A program made the translations under genes and the position numbers. The notes below the pieces were generated by a model that saw only the letters and a program-made list of their open reading frames with translations, was not told the DNA's origin and made no database searches. Positions 1 through 51,235 of a stretch of DNA of 64,000 nt are shown one piece after another (within the stretch, counting starts at the first letter, position 1; each line of letters opens with the position of its first letter). Source of the stretch: Thunnus maccoyii (taxonomy: Eukaryota; Chordata; Actinopteri; Scombriformes; Scombridae); NCBI RefSeq assembly GCF_910596095.1, contig NC_056539.1, positions 12,906,501 to 12,970,500 on the forward strand, read 5' to 3'.

Positions 1-186
1 CATTCATAACTACTTTTCTGCTATGATTTAGAGCTCTTCAAGCCCAAATTGTCACTATATAATCAAATCTTAAAGGACTAAAGTGAGAATTAGATTTACT
101 TCTGCTGTAATTCATCCACCAGACATCTAGTATGATAATAAAATGTTCAACACAGGCAATAAATGAGAGAAATGTGGTTTCCTGAC
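1..186 (-). other. notch2 intron after exon 33 (partial)
   Basis: The sequence downstream of the exon 33 donor shows no open ankyrin frame and no repeat. The next exon must lie beyond the window edge. Confidence 0.7.
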
Positions 187-39719
<39,533 letters not shown>

Positions 39720-40450
39720 ATTTTCTGTAAAATCCACATAAGGTCGCCAGCCCAAAGTTGAGCTGTCTCCCGGACGGTTAGTTCTCAAAAAGTCTCGTTG
39801 AAAATGGCTCACACACTATAAAGAGGAAAAACGACTTGTAGGGCCAAATTACAACATTTTAGTTCATCTTTACGTGTGACCCACAAGCCGTTTACGTTAA
39901 AAACGTTTAAAATACACATACATTTCACTTCAACTAGTCACACACGGCGCTGAAAAAGTCTCCCACCTCTCTACACTCACCAGTCACTGAAGTCACTGCG
40001 GGAAGACACAAGAACACATATCCTTCCGCTGAAGTCACAGTGGACCTATCATTTGAGTGAAACGATGGTGAAAAACGTGTTAAACGCCTATATCTAAATT
40101 ATAATTGTTTAAGATCTCTTTAGAAAATTCGTACTACTTAATACATTCGTTGACTGTATCCAGGACACCACAAAAAAAGCACACTCAAAGTTTTCTTTTT
40201 CTGTGTCGCCGCCGCGGAGGAATTTTTTTTCTCATTTTTCTACTTCTCGGTGCTTGGATGACTCAAAATTAACCCGTTCAATGATGTTTTTTTTTCTTTT
40301 CTCCTCCCCTTGAACTACACGCTTTTTCCCGATATGTCTTCTAACACCCACTCTTCACTAACTTTCTTCTCTAGCATGACTTTTCATGCCATACTGAGCA
40401 TAAGGCTTCATCGTTAACAACTGCAGTGTTCAGGTAATTTGGGCAAAAGA
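39720..40450 (-). promoter_or_regulatory. notch2 5' UTR and promoter region (unresolved)
   Basis: Upstream of the ATG at 39719 there is an in-frame stop at 39816-39818 and a short CpG-bearing stretch near 40206-40222. No clear TATA box or initiator can be assigned and no RBPJ site (GTGGGAA) was spotted. The transcription start is not known. Confidence 0.4.
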
Positions 40451-40885
40451 TTCTTGACTTTGAAAGAGTGGTGGTAAATAAAAATGTCTCCCTGTAAGCT
40501 CCAAAACTAGCTTTATACATTTTGTACGCCAAATTAATCAATACTTAGTATGTTTTTTTCTTGTTGAAGACCCAGACTACATCATTTTGCTACTGTGTGC
40601 GAGGAAATAAAAGTGAAGATAGATTATACCAGGTGAGTAAATCCAGGTGGGCTCTTTAATCAGTGTTCATGCATTTTGTTACCTGCAAGTTTCAGGTTGG
40701 TCACTAATTTCTCAGGTGCAGATTTGGTTTGGTTTGGCAGGACTGTTTTGGGGAGAGAATCTCATTTAAATTTTAAAGAATTAGTAATAATGTAAGGAAT
40801 TGTAAGAAGAAGTGATCTCAATCTTTCCCAAAAGAAAGACATAATGTCACTTTTGAGTTTAATGTCTTCATTTTGTTATCATTAG

Positions 40886-41172
40886 AGTTTAATTAACTCG
40901 TCGATTGGCAGAAAATTGATTAGCAACAGTTTTGACAAGTCATTTTTAAGCCAAAATTCCTAAAAATGTGGAAAAATAGCAGTTTTTCCTTTTTAATAAA
41001 GTTTTAAATTGAATTTATTTGGGTTTGGGACAAATGAAGATGTCTTATTGCTCCTTTCATAATTATGACAGACGTTTTTCACTGTTTTGTTTCTATTTTA
41101 TAAATCAAACGATTAATCCAGAAACTAATCATCGGATTAATTATGAAAGTAATTCTAAGTTGCAGCTGTAGT
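40886..41172 (+). repeat. MITE-like repeat (CGATTAAT family) upstream of notch2
   Basis: Starts near TTAACTCGTCGATTGGCAGA, has GTCATTTTTAAGCC and GGGTTTGGGACAAATGAAGA inside and ends ACGATTAATCCAGAAACTAA followed by TTGCAGCTG. This matches the order of a widespread teleost hAT-type MITE. No coding capacity. Confidence 0.55.
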
Positions 41173-42284
41173 TATCACAAAGGTTAGGTTTAAAGCTCAG
41201 GTTAGTGTCAATAGCCTACATGATAAGATATTTCTCTTGTTGTTTACCAGAAGAAAAATATTTCACAGTAGATAATCTTGTTTAATTACATCAAGGTTGG
41301 CTTCAGTACTGACATCTAAAACACAGGAAAACCCCAATGCTGCCCTTTATTCTGTTCTGTTATTCTGTCACGCACAGACAAACACACTCACACTAGCTTT
41401 ATAAACTGTTAGTAATCCCAAACTAATTATCCCTTATCAGCCAGAATGATCCAGGTGTAAATTGCTGGCTCATCACAATAACAAGACCACGTCTCATCCC
41501 AGTGATTTGTTTGTCTTTACACCCTGTTAGAGAAACACTGCCGAGCCTCCTGCCGCTGCGACCGGCCCTCTGTCCTCTATTCAACCCTGCTGAAAGGCCT
41601 GGGACCAGGGGGAGCAAATTGATCTCCTCAGGGGTCTGTACTGACAATGCTTTTGTTGCTGTGGCCAATGTCAAGCTCTAGCTCTCCATGCGTGGTTGGG
41701 TGTCAGGTGCTGGCGGGACAACAAACGCTGCTCAGGCATTTGGTCAGATGCTGTTTTTGTTGATAAACCACGTCTTGTGTTTGCTTATTCTTCTTATCTC
41801 TCACCAAAACATATAAACCCTGCTTTTTTTATTTTGAAATTTGTTGTCATAAGATTGTTAGATGGCAAATTCAATTCAATTCAGAATTCCTCCTGTCATA
41901 CACTTTGATGAATCCCGCATTTCACGGTTTAACAGTTGGTCCTGTAAGCCAGTAGTGCTGTGATATAAATCACTTCAGAGGATCAGTTTGTCTGCAGCAC
42001 TGTTTTCCTAATGATGTCACTCCAGATGTGGGCTTCTATAGTTTGGGAAGGATGGGGTGAGAAAGGGTGTGGATCTGCCTCGTGAGCAGAAAACACTGAT
42101 TAGTTCCTCCTTGCCATTGCGCTGATGAAAGACCTTCCACCACAGAAGTCTGACATAGTTTCGAAGAAGAAAAAATAAAGCATTAGCAAACAAAGTCTCA
42201 CTGATACTTTAAATCCCTTTGAACCACGTTTCTATTGAATACATCAGGGACTCCAACTTCAAATCTCTTGTTTGAGATGACAAA

Positions 42285-42303
42285 CCCCCCCCCCCCCCCC
42301 CCC
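42285..42303. repeat. Poly-C homopolymer
   Basis: Nineteen consecutive C residues; the length is likely to vary and to be prone to sequencing error. Confidence 0.9.
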
Positions 42304-42708
42304 AGGTTTATCAGGTTGGTGAAACAAAAGTAGATTAGATAATTACAGTTGTGTTAGTAGTGAGTAAATTCACAAACCACATTAAAAATCCATTTTTATT
42401 TGCAGTCAGAACTGTCAGAAACAAATGGAAATCAACGGGTGTGTCACCAGAACTTCAATTTTAATACCACAAGAGTGTTAGATTTTTGTATTTGTGTTAG
42501 TATTTTGTATACCACAGGGTAGTAATAAAAGTGGATCAGAGTCATCGGGCCTCTGTCATGTCAGTTAGAGAGCTGCTTTCATCAACGTTGGGGCTCTTCA
42601 TGCTGATTTGGAGCTCATCAGTCAGGGTGACTCCAGCTGTCAGCCAGTAGATTTATACTGCAGAACATGGTGTTCAGGGGGGCAGATAGAAGAGACTGAT
42701 TACACTAG

Positions 42709-42711
<3 letters not shown>

Positions 42712-42748
<37 letters not shown>

Positions 42749-42769
42749 TGTGTGTGTGCGTGTGTGTGT
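42712..42769. repeat. GA run followed by GT run
   Basis: About 16 GA units, then GGTA and a GTGTGTGCGTGT tract. Confidence 0.92.
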
Positions 42770-44456
42770 AAAAGTACATGTGCACTCCCCTTAACCATAA
42801 ACACGCCATCTTTCCCCCCGACATGATAGCCATGGGAAACCAAATCAGCGCCTGTCATTTAAGAAGAACATCAGCCAGCCTTTACGTTCTAAGATGGCAG
42901 GCAGGAGAGTCAGTATGAAGCGTATACATGATGCCTTTCTATAATTAGTAGTGGCAGGGACTGATTTACTTTTCATTACCCTGCTGTGGCAGCTGATTTG
43001 CTACCATAAACAGTTGCGCATAACTTAAAGTGGTTCTGGAGGCTTCTGTTAGCTTCAGGGAGACACTTTATTGCACTTTTTTGCTCTAAAACACAAGCAA
43101 AAAAACCGCTGTTAACTTTTAATGCAGGCAAATGTGCTTCCCTCAGATCAGTTTTAGTTAAGAGAGGGGTCACTGAGATGAGCGTTCATGAACTTCATGA
43201 AAGCAGTAGGTGTGAAGTTTTTATGCCCTCTGTGCCCCCACCAAGACTCTTGCACATGTTGTGCCGGAAGCATCATTTATCTAATGTCATCTTTACTGTG
43301 TAAGCAGATCTGGGGGGACAGGAAGCTAAAGGGGGTATATTTAGGGTTGATTATCACCTCCTCTCTCACTGACCTGTTTTGAAAGCGGCCACTAGACAGC
43401 TTTACATGTGTCTCTTTCTGTTATAGAGCCGTAGATATGTTAAGAAGAGGTTTAAATAAAATCAAGGGAGCTGGAGTGGACGGTGTTGTTCTGCTCTGTG
43501 GCTGTGACCATGATAAGTAAGACGTTAGAGAATATCAGATCAGTCGAGTTTCAGATCTCCTTGATAAAAACATCAACAGGGAGAGTTTGGCCACCAGTGC
43601 GGGGTCATCAAGATGAGAAGCCACACGGTGTCTAATTTACAGAGAGATGCAGAAGCGATAGAAGGGTTTCCAAGTATTTAATCACAGTAAATCATTTTCC
43701 TGTGTGAACTTGAGGTTATATGAGCCAAATGTCAACATTTGGGCAGATAACACATGCATCACTTTAAGAAAAAAAGCACACAGATCAGCACTAAATCAGT
43801 GTTATCATTTACATGGTCAGGTATGGGACCTTCTCCAAAGAAAGTAAACATACCTGTGCAATTTTTTTTTTACTGTGATATATAAAGATAAAAGCCATGC
43901 AGAGTAGCCATAGATAAAAAGTGTAATTTCATAGTGCAATCATTGCATGTAATAGCTACAAACTGATTTACTGTGACCAAACAGTCCATTAAGCCGAGGT
44001 TGTCATCAGAGGCTGTAATTATTTGATAAATTGTCAAGCTGATGAATCACTTTGTGAACCATTACTGAGCCAACAGCGTCATGTTGCCCACAACAGGCAA
44101 AACAAGGGAAAAAGCTGTAATGCCATCTCCAGCAGATCTCATTAGAGCTCGATATCCTGTGACTTTGAACATACGGTTACATTAATGTAGCACTCTGCAG
44201 GGGTCAAGTTCCTCGGCGAAAGCATGGATTTTATGCGTATGTTCGTGTGAGAAACAGAGATAGTGTGTGTGCGAGTGAACATGTGCGTCATGGCGTTCCA
44301 CAGTGGTCAAAGGTGGAGAGTCAGCGAGCACGAGTGCCTGATGTGACCAAGCGTGATGTGGGTAGTGGCCTCAGCCAAAGGGGTCCCTGATGAGGAGAAA
44401 AGGGGAGCTGGCAGAGAGATGAGGTAACAGGTGATGAAGGAAAGGTGTGAGGAGGA

Positions 44457-44517
44457 GGAGGGGGGGGGGGGGGATGTGTGTATGCACTGCTTGAGTATGT
44501 GTGTGTGTGTGTGTGTA
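44457..44517. repeat. Poly-G tract followed by GT run
   Basis: About 14-15 G residues at 44460-44474, then TGTGTG at 44503-44517. Confidence 0.85.
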
Positions 44518-46139
44518 TGAACACATCCTGTAAAGTGACCTATGGCTCTGGCAGGGCCAGGTGGACAGGAATGTGCTGTGTGTGGATGGGATCCTCCCTC
44601 GAGCACCCCTGCCTGCCCACCGTCACCCCACACTAGCAGGCTATTTATACTGCACTGTGGGAAAATAACGGCCCCAGCACTGTCATCTGGTTCCTGCCAT
44701 GTTTATACTCCCCACCCACACACACACACATGCAAAACACCACCATGCTTTTCCAACTCCCTTGGTTACAAACAACTTAAGGACAGCATGTAGCCTAACT
44801 GGCATATTTGCCTCGTTCGCTGGCATTATCACTGCTGACGGTATCCTCCAGTCACCCTACTGTAACACAGGATTCACGTGACTGTTTGGATTTGATGGCT
44901 CGATTTGTGCAGAGGAGCAAGTCCCTAAGCTAGAAACACAAGTTAAGAATATACTATGTGATTCCTTTAAGTTCTGCTACCTGAGGTGACTAGTAGGAAA
45001 CAGATTGATAAGATTTTCCGTACGCAAACATATACATATGCACACATAGCGGGCATGCACTCATGCATGCGGAATTCTCATTTGTGTGAGAAGCGCAAAC
45101 ATTCCTCTGTTCTCTAAAACTGCGCGGCTGAGATTAATAAAGCTTCACTGTCTGCTGCAGGAAGCAAATAAAGAGATAAAAAATAAAGGTGTAAATTATA
45201 AAATGCATGCCAACATGCAGCAACAGCATGACAGTAAAAAGGGTAAGAGGATCTTAACACTACTCTTGACTCACAAAAATGACTGTTGGAATCACATTTT
45301 GAGAATCATAGCGGGGTGAAGTGCAAGATTAGAACAATTACTTTTTTTAATGACTGCAACGGTGAAAAAAAACACCTTGGCCTTGACAATTGTGGTTGTT
45401 ATAAGCTGCCGTTAAGGTGAACATATATTTATGCAGCGGGGACTGATTTAGATAAAAGGAGGAATAGTAAAAGACCAGAAGTTAACACTGTGACTTCTGC
45501 AAATAACTCACTATAACAAATCTACACATTCTGTTGCTGACGATATTTGGATTTGAGAAAGGTCTCGAGGGCAAATTCAGTCCCGTCAATGTCGACCCGA
45601 GGTCACCCGAGTCTTTCTCCCATACATTAACACACATACAGGGACACAAATTTAAGCACGGACATATGCACTCAAATGCCAAAGCATAAACACACAAAAA
45701 TATTGACACATACATTTAGACCCTCTTCCATCATGCCTTGGTCTCTGCCCAAGGGTGCATTAGGTCAAACTAATCTGCCGCAGTCCATAATGTTTACCAC
45801 ACAGACGTAACATATGCTACATTATAGACAGAAATACTAAGATAATAATTACATTCACTTATACTGTTTTCATTTCCTTCAAAAGTTTTCCCTTTAAGTA
45901 TCTGACATCATCTGGTGATGATTTTGTACAATATCACCACTAGGTTGAACTTTTTTCCGGTAATTGTCATGTTCAATGTGAAGGTTTCTGTGTACACTGA
46001 AAGTTGTGTGAGCGTGTAAAGTGAGTGTGCTGGGCATATCTTCCAGGGTTAATTGTATCATAAATTCACAAGCTGCTAAAAGACAGGCATGGCTGGAATT
46101 CACACTTCAGCCCTCACTTTCTCACAGGCACAGCTCAGC

Positions 46140-46172
46140 TTTGTGTGTGTGTGTGTATGTGTGTGTGTGTGC
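46140..46172. repeat. GT dinucleotide repeat
   Basis: Two GT runs separated by a single TA substitution. Confidence 0.88.
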
Positions 46173-46953
46173 TTGTGTATCAGATATGACACTATTAATA
46201 AACCAACAATGTTATCTATTTAAAAGGAATGGAGAGATAAATGAGAATCACTGGGAAGCAACAGAAGAAAATTGAGAGAAATTTATGGTTTCAGTTCTTT
46301 AGTGCACGGTACATTATACTGTTATTCTGGGACTAACGATGCACAGTAATGCAGAAAATGCAGAGAGCAGAGGTGTGTTTTGACCAGGTATGCATGACGC
46401 ATCTCTCGTAGAGTGACAACATTTATGCGTGTGAACATCTCTTCTCACTTTCTCTTACATTTTTCTCTTCCCACTCTGTATCCTGTTGTTGTTTATGGCA
46501 TCGCTAGTTTGACATACCTAAAGGGCAATTCGAGCACTCAGCGTGAGATGTGAGTAAATATGCAGTGCTGGGAAAAAGATCATTTATTACATCGGTTTTA
46601 TTACAGATGTAAAGCTCTGCTCTTTTTTTTAAACAGACTCTTGCAGAATTATGACGGCAAGGTGTGATGGGTCAGGAGTGGTCTGCGATGAGGTGATAAA
46701 GAACACACAGCGTGCAGCGCAGGTCGAGGCCTGCGGAACAGCCCTGCTCCGCGCACCACACCGACCCCCCCTGTGAGAAGTTCCCGGTTCCCAGGACCCG
46801 GTGTGTACGTTTGGGGGCAATAACTCACCAGGTCCCTTTAACTTCCTCTTTCGGCCTTCTGCGTTTTATGACCCTCTCCTCTGCCATACAGCTGCTGTCT
46901 CCGCAGCTTCCCTTTACTCTGATTGGATCAGACGGGGAGTTTGAGAGAAGAGG

Positions 46954-47190
46954 ATGAACGGGGGGAAGAGACGGGGGGAAGCAGCTGGGATGAGGTGGGA
47001 AGCTGGTCTGATATGGGATGGAATTTTTATCAGGGCCTTCACAGAGGACGAGATGGACACAGTATCCGTCATTGTGGTCTGCTTCATACTGCTCCTTTCC
47101 ACCACACTTTACGTGTACATTGGGAAACTTAGCAGCCTCATAATCAGGCTGAATCGCCAGTTTGTTTTTCCCTTCATTAATTCAGTTTAA
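46954..47190 (+). CDS. Candidate small single-pass membrane protein (78 or 45 residues)
   Basis: I do not recognise this protein. The frame from ATG 46954 gives 78 residues; a second ATG at 47053 with a better Kozak context (GAG-ATG-G) gives 45. Both share the hydrophobic segment VSVIVVCFILLLSTTLYVYI flanked by acidic residues before (TEDEMD) and basic after (GK, RLNR), like a membrane span. A TGA lies in frame just before the first ATG. The surroundings look gene-like: a CpG-richer stretch at about 46700-46820, a pyrimidine-rich AG at 46888 that could be a splice acceptor, and two ATTAAA signals at about 47333 and 47345 with GT-rich sequence behind. It lies on the opposite strand to notch2 and sec22b. 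It could be chance; no homologue can be claimed. Confidence 0.3.
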   Translation: MNGGKRRGEAAGMRWEAGLIWDGIFIRAFTEDEMDTVSVIVVCFILLLSTTLYVYIGKLSSLIIRLNRQFVFPFINSV

Positions 47191-47331
47191 ATCACTAAAA
47201 ATCTGGATATGCAAGCAGTGATTCAGATTTCTAGGAAAGCATTTTTATTTTTTTTCCATTTAACAGTACTGTTCTTACAAATCTGTAATGTTTCTTTTGA
47301 ACTGCTCAGCAGGGATTTACAGCAACTGTAC

Positions 47332-47350
47332 ATTAAAGCATTGATTAAAA
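47332..47350 (+). terminator. Possible poly(A) signals behind the small ORF
   Basis: Two ATTAAA hexamers close together (ACATTAAAGC and TGATTAAAAT) about 145 bp after the stop, followed by TGTGTTTTTGTTTTC, a plausible downstream element. Only meaningful if the small ORF is transcribed. Confidence 0.3.
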
Positions 47351-49950
47351 TATTCTGAGTGTGTTTTTGTTTTCAGTTTTGTCACATCCTGTTAGAGAAC
47401 AAGGTCTCCAGTAAGTAGATGAAGTTGTGAGAGAGTTTTGCAACGCAGCAGTACAGATCTGTTTCTCTACTGTCTGCCCTCCCATTTAATGAGATCATAT
47501 CTGTGAAGTTCAGAGGACATAGGGCACATGAGGAGGAATCAATGAATTTGCAACCAAGCACGCTGTCTGCATGTTTGTCTCAAGGAAAGTGAAAAGCTCA
47601 TGTGATGCCAGAAACATGACTGAAACTGTCTCGCTGGGTCTGAATCTTCATGCTTGGCTGTGTCCCGGTGACTTTGAGACGTATCAGCTGAAGGTGAAGG
47701 TCAAGGTTACGTTGTTTTAATGTCCTGTTTCTTTAAGAGACTCAGGAGAAGTTCGAGTGTGGGTGGACAATCTTGTGGTTGTGTCTTTGACAGGAAATGG
47801 CAGGAGTGCACGCCGCAGGTTTTGTTCAACAAAGCTGATTAATGTATAGAAAGTAACATTTCTACCCGTGTCGGTTTGTGTGTGTGTGTGTGTGTTTAAA
47901 TCAGGCTATGTGTGTTTAGTACATGCGCTGTATTCCTGACCCCTGATCACACAAAGTATTTTAATCCAATCAGCTTCGTTTTCACATGACTGTCACACAC
48001 TCGCTGCTGCTATGGTAACCTGCAGAAGAAGCAGAGAAAGTGCTGGAGTAAGAGAGGGGTACGTTGTCCTCTCTTTAATCACTGTGACATTTACACACAC
48101 ACACATTGATTTTAACTTTACCTATAGGGTTCACTTCCTTATTTTTTTCCCCCCAGCAGATTCTGTATTTGTATGACTTCACAAAAATACAAACCCTTGT
48201 TTTGCAATGCAGGCCCTTTGATAGACTTACGCATGTGTGACGGAGGAAGAAAAGTCACTGTTATCAAGTTCAGTGGAAAAGACTGAATGCAGACAAGATT
48301 GGGAAATCACCAATAATCAGGAGATAAAATTATGATAATACGTAAAAAAAAAATTATGCAACAGGAAATTCAGTGTGTCAGTGTTCAGTTTTTTACTTTT
48401 CTGTGTCTGGAAAGTCAAGTTTTAAGAAATTACTGAATTTTTCAACTGTCACCAGAGTTTTATATTTTTACAGTACATTTTTATTGGTCAGCTTGTCCCA
48501 GAAAGCTGAAATGTATTTTAAAAGGATTACAAGTAGTTTAATCTTTAAATAAAACAATAAATTATACCCAAAAGTACTGTAGTATAAATGTTGATTGTAG
48601 ACTGTAGAATTCTGCAGGACTGAAAATAACAGTTCTGTTGCATACTGACGAAAAACAGATGGTGACGCACTTGTAAGATGTGATTAAAGATAATTTTGTC
48701 TAGCTGATGTTGTTGCTGCAGCACAGTGTCACACACACAACAGCTAACAAGTAGACAAAAACACAAAGACGAGTGGTAATCAACAACAGTTAATAAAAGG
48801 AAAATTTGCAGTAAAAAAAAATTTAGCATTTTTCAGATTATCAAAGCTGTTTTTAGTGGAACAAGATTACAAAGAAAGATAACAACTGTGACCAAACTCA
48901 CAAATAACAGCTTCCCTTGAGAGGTGAGAAGGTTAGCCTGTGCCCTGTGGTTTGTTTTTGGCACGCTACCCTCTGCTGCTTCTCATTTTTTCTCTGACAT
49001 TTCCTGTTCTACCTCAAGTTGAAGATTCAAGCTGCGTCTTTAGTCAGCTCACAAAGCCAGTTGTTGCATTTACTGCTAATGCGCTTTGAAAACCTGCATC
49101 TTCAGCAGTCTGTATTTTTATTCTTTCTCTTGCCCCGGAAGCTGAGGCCTATATTTTTCCCCATCTTTTAAAACTAACCTATGATTTGGAGCTCAGCTAA
49201 CAGGAGGCCCCTGTCAGCAGTAGAAGTTGCAACTCAGGGAGATTTCTGAACCTAAGTTTCCAACTGTGTCAGCGCAACGGTAGGCAAAGCACTCTACCTG
49301 CTGGATAAGAGCGGTATCACCAGAATGTGTTTTCAGTGGCAAACACCATGATGTAGCGTTCGAGTGAAGTGTATTCAGAAAAGCATTGAGATTTTGGAAA
49401 TCAGCATAAGTGGCCTCAACAGTCTGCTAGTATTCATCACTAATTTCCGCTGAAACCCTTTGTAGGTCTGGAAGAAATAACTTTATCAGTATAAGACAAT
49501 GATGTGTTAATTGGGAGTGCCCTCTGAGTCACTTAGTTTCCTACTCAGAATTTGAGAGTGACTTAAGTGTTTTTTTAATTGATGTTTTCCCCCCACATTA
49601 AATAATAGAGCTCTTTTTTTCCCCAAGACGTGTTTTGCATGCTGTATATTACTCAGATGATAACAGGAAAAAACATTTCAAAGGTTAAATCTCATTTGAT
49701 TCAATTCACAGACTAATTGCTGTGTTGAAATGGCAAATTACTGTCTTATAGAAGCCCACTCCGACAGAGTATTGAAATTAAGTCACTGAAGTATTATTCT
49801 GCAAACAGCATATGACTTAACCAACAATGAGAATGTGACCCAAACTTTAAAAAGCATGCATCACGATTTGCATTCCCAGTTGAAGAGTGCCTGATAATCA
49901 TCAGTTAAACTCAACGTCCTCTGACAGAAAGGAAACATGCTTTGTGCAAA
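47351..49950. other. Intergenic sequence upstream (plus-strand sense) of the sec22b 3' end
   Basis: About 2.6 kb without supported genes. A GT run lies at 47875-47896. Nothing else recognised. Confidence 0.6.
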
Positions 49951-49954
49951 CGAT

Positions 49955-49960
49955 TTTATT
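49955..49960 (-). terminator. sec22b: Candidate sec22b poly(A) signal
   Basis: AATAAA on the minus strand about 1.1 kb beyond the sec22b stop. It would place the CA repeat at 50678-50856 in the 3' UTR. Other sites are possible, including ATTAAA at 51046-51051 only 30 bp after the stop. Confidence 0.35.
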
Positions 49961-50677
49961 CATAGATAGCAGACAGAACAGAAAGAGAGAAGGTGTCCGT
50001 TTCCAACTGTGAGCAGACGGCAGCTGCCCAACACCTGTGACTCTCCTTCTCAGCCTGAAATCGACTTTTAAATTGAGTCTACATTTGTGTAAACTTCATA
50101 CAAAATAAAAAGGACCCAAGCAGACATCAAATCTTTTTTTTTTTTGTTTGTCTTTATGCCTGTCAACAGAAAAGTGCGGGTCCACACAGTCACGGTGCAA
50201 GAGAGCATAAAGGGAGCGTGGGCACACTCTGTTGAGGTCAGGTTAGTCAGGGTCACTGACGTCCTATTGTGGCTAAAGGAATCTGCCAAATCAGACACAG
50301 ATGAAATAGCATTTGAAAGGCTTCCATACAATATCTTTAAAAAAAACCAAAAAAAGTCTACTTAAATTACCTATGTTGTTGCTGAGGATATTCAACTGGT
50401 TAAGGTAGTAGTACATATCTATCCAGGCTCTTGAAGCCGTCACTACTGTGATTATAATGTTAATGGAAGCCAATACCCATATGATGTGCTCAAATTAAAC
50501 GTGTGATAAATTAAATGTCTTTTTTTTCTATTTTTGCTCTTTTCTGTATCATTAGACAGTATACAAGTTTAAATCAAGCAGTCATGTTATAGTACAGTAC
50601 AGGTTTGGAAACACAAAACAGGAAATTGATTCTTCTCGTCATTTTTCATCCACACTTGCACACAAATGACCTTCTCA

Positions 50678-50766
50678 CACACGCACACATACACGCACAC
50701 GCACGCACACACACACACGCAGGCACACACACACACACACACGCAGGCACACACACACACACGCAG

Positions 50767-50856
<90 letters not shown>
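50678..50856. repeat. Long CA repeat (about 180 bp)
   Basis: Starts imperfect with CG and AGG interruptions, in units such as GCAGGCACACACACACAC repeated three times, then becomes a pure CA run of about 90 bp. Lies just downstream of sec22b and produces spurious His-Thr and Cys-Val frames. Confidence 0.97.
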
Positions 50857-50858
<2 letters not shown>

Positions 50859-51080
50859 CCTCTTCCTAACTCCAGGGCAACTACTAGCGCACTACTGTGT
50901 AATTGCTAATAATGAAGCTGTGTATTATGACATCATTTATATTCAGATCACACAACAACATGGGCGGTGGTATGTCTGTAAAGTCTTATTAAGGTCAGGG
51001 ATCCTGTTTTTAGCATCTGCACACTCGGTGCAGCTCGTTTTCCACTTTAATACCTCCTTCCTGTTCTTTTCTTTCCCTTC

Positions 51081-51235
51081 TCAGAGCCACCAGAAGCGCA
51101 CGTAGACAATGAGCATGATGAAAAAGACACCACCGGCTGCCAGCTTGGCATAGGTGGAACGAGTATTCAGATACTTGGCATCGCTCCTGTACTTCTTTGA
51201 CAGGCTGGACAAGTTGCTGGCCTTGGAGTCGAGCG
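51081..51235 (-). CDS. sec22b: sec22b exon 5: end of SNARE and membrane anchor
   Basis: 155 bp with stop TGA at 51081-51083. Encodes [20 protein letters not shown] and the anchor ending RFWWL. Acceptor CTCCCTGCAG. Confidence 0.94.

Larger units (their letters stand above)
41173..46700. other. Intergenic sequence between notch2 and the small ORF
   Basis: About 5.5 kb with no supported gene. Holds poly-C, GA/GT, poly-G and GT tracts. Frames longer than 60 codons here show no recognisable domain and mostly cover simple repeats. Confidence 0.6.

Noticed and set aside
46629..46820. 63-codon minus-strand frame with a donor-like GTGAGT at its upstream edge
   Set aside because: No hydrophobic or conserved pattern, and it overlaps the CpG-rich patch that better fits a promoter for the plus-strand ORF.
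50587..51105. Long frames on both strands at 50587-51105 (poly His-Thr or Cys-Val)
   Set aside because: They are translations of the CA/GT microsatellite and have no start context or domain.
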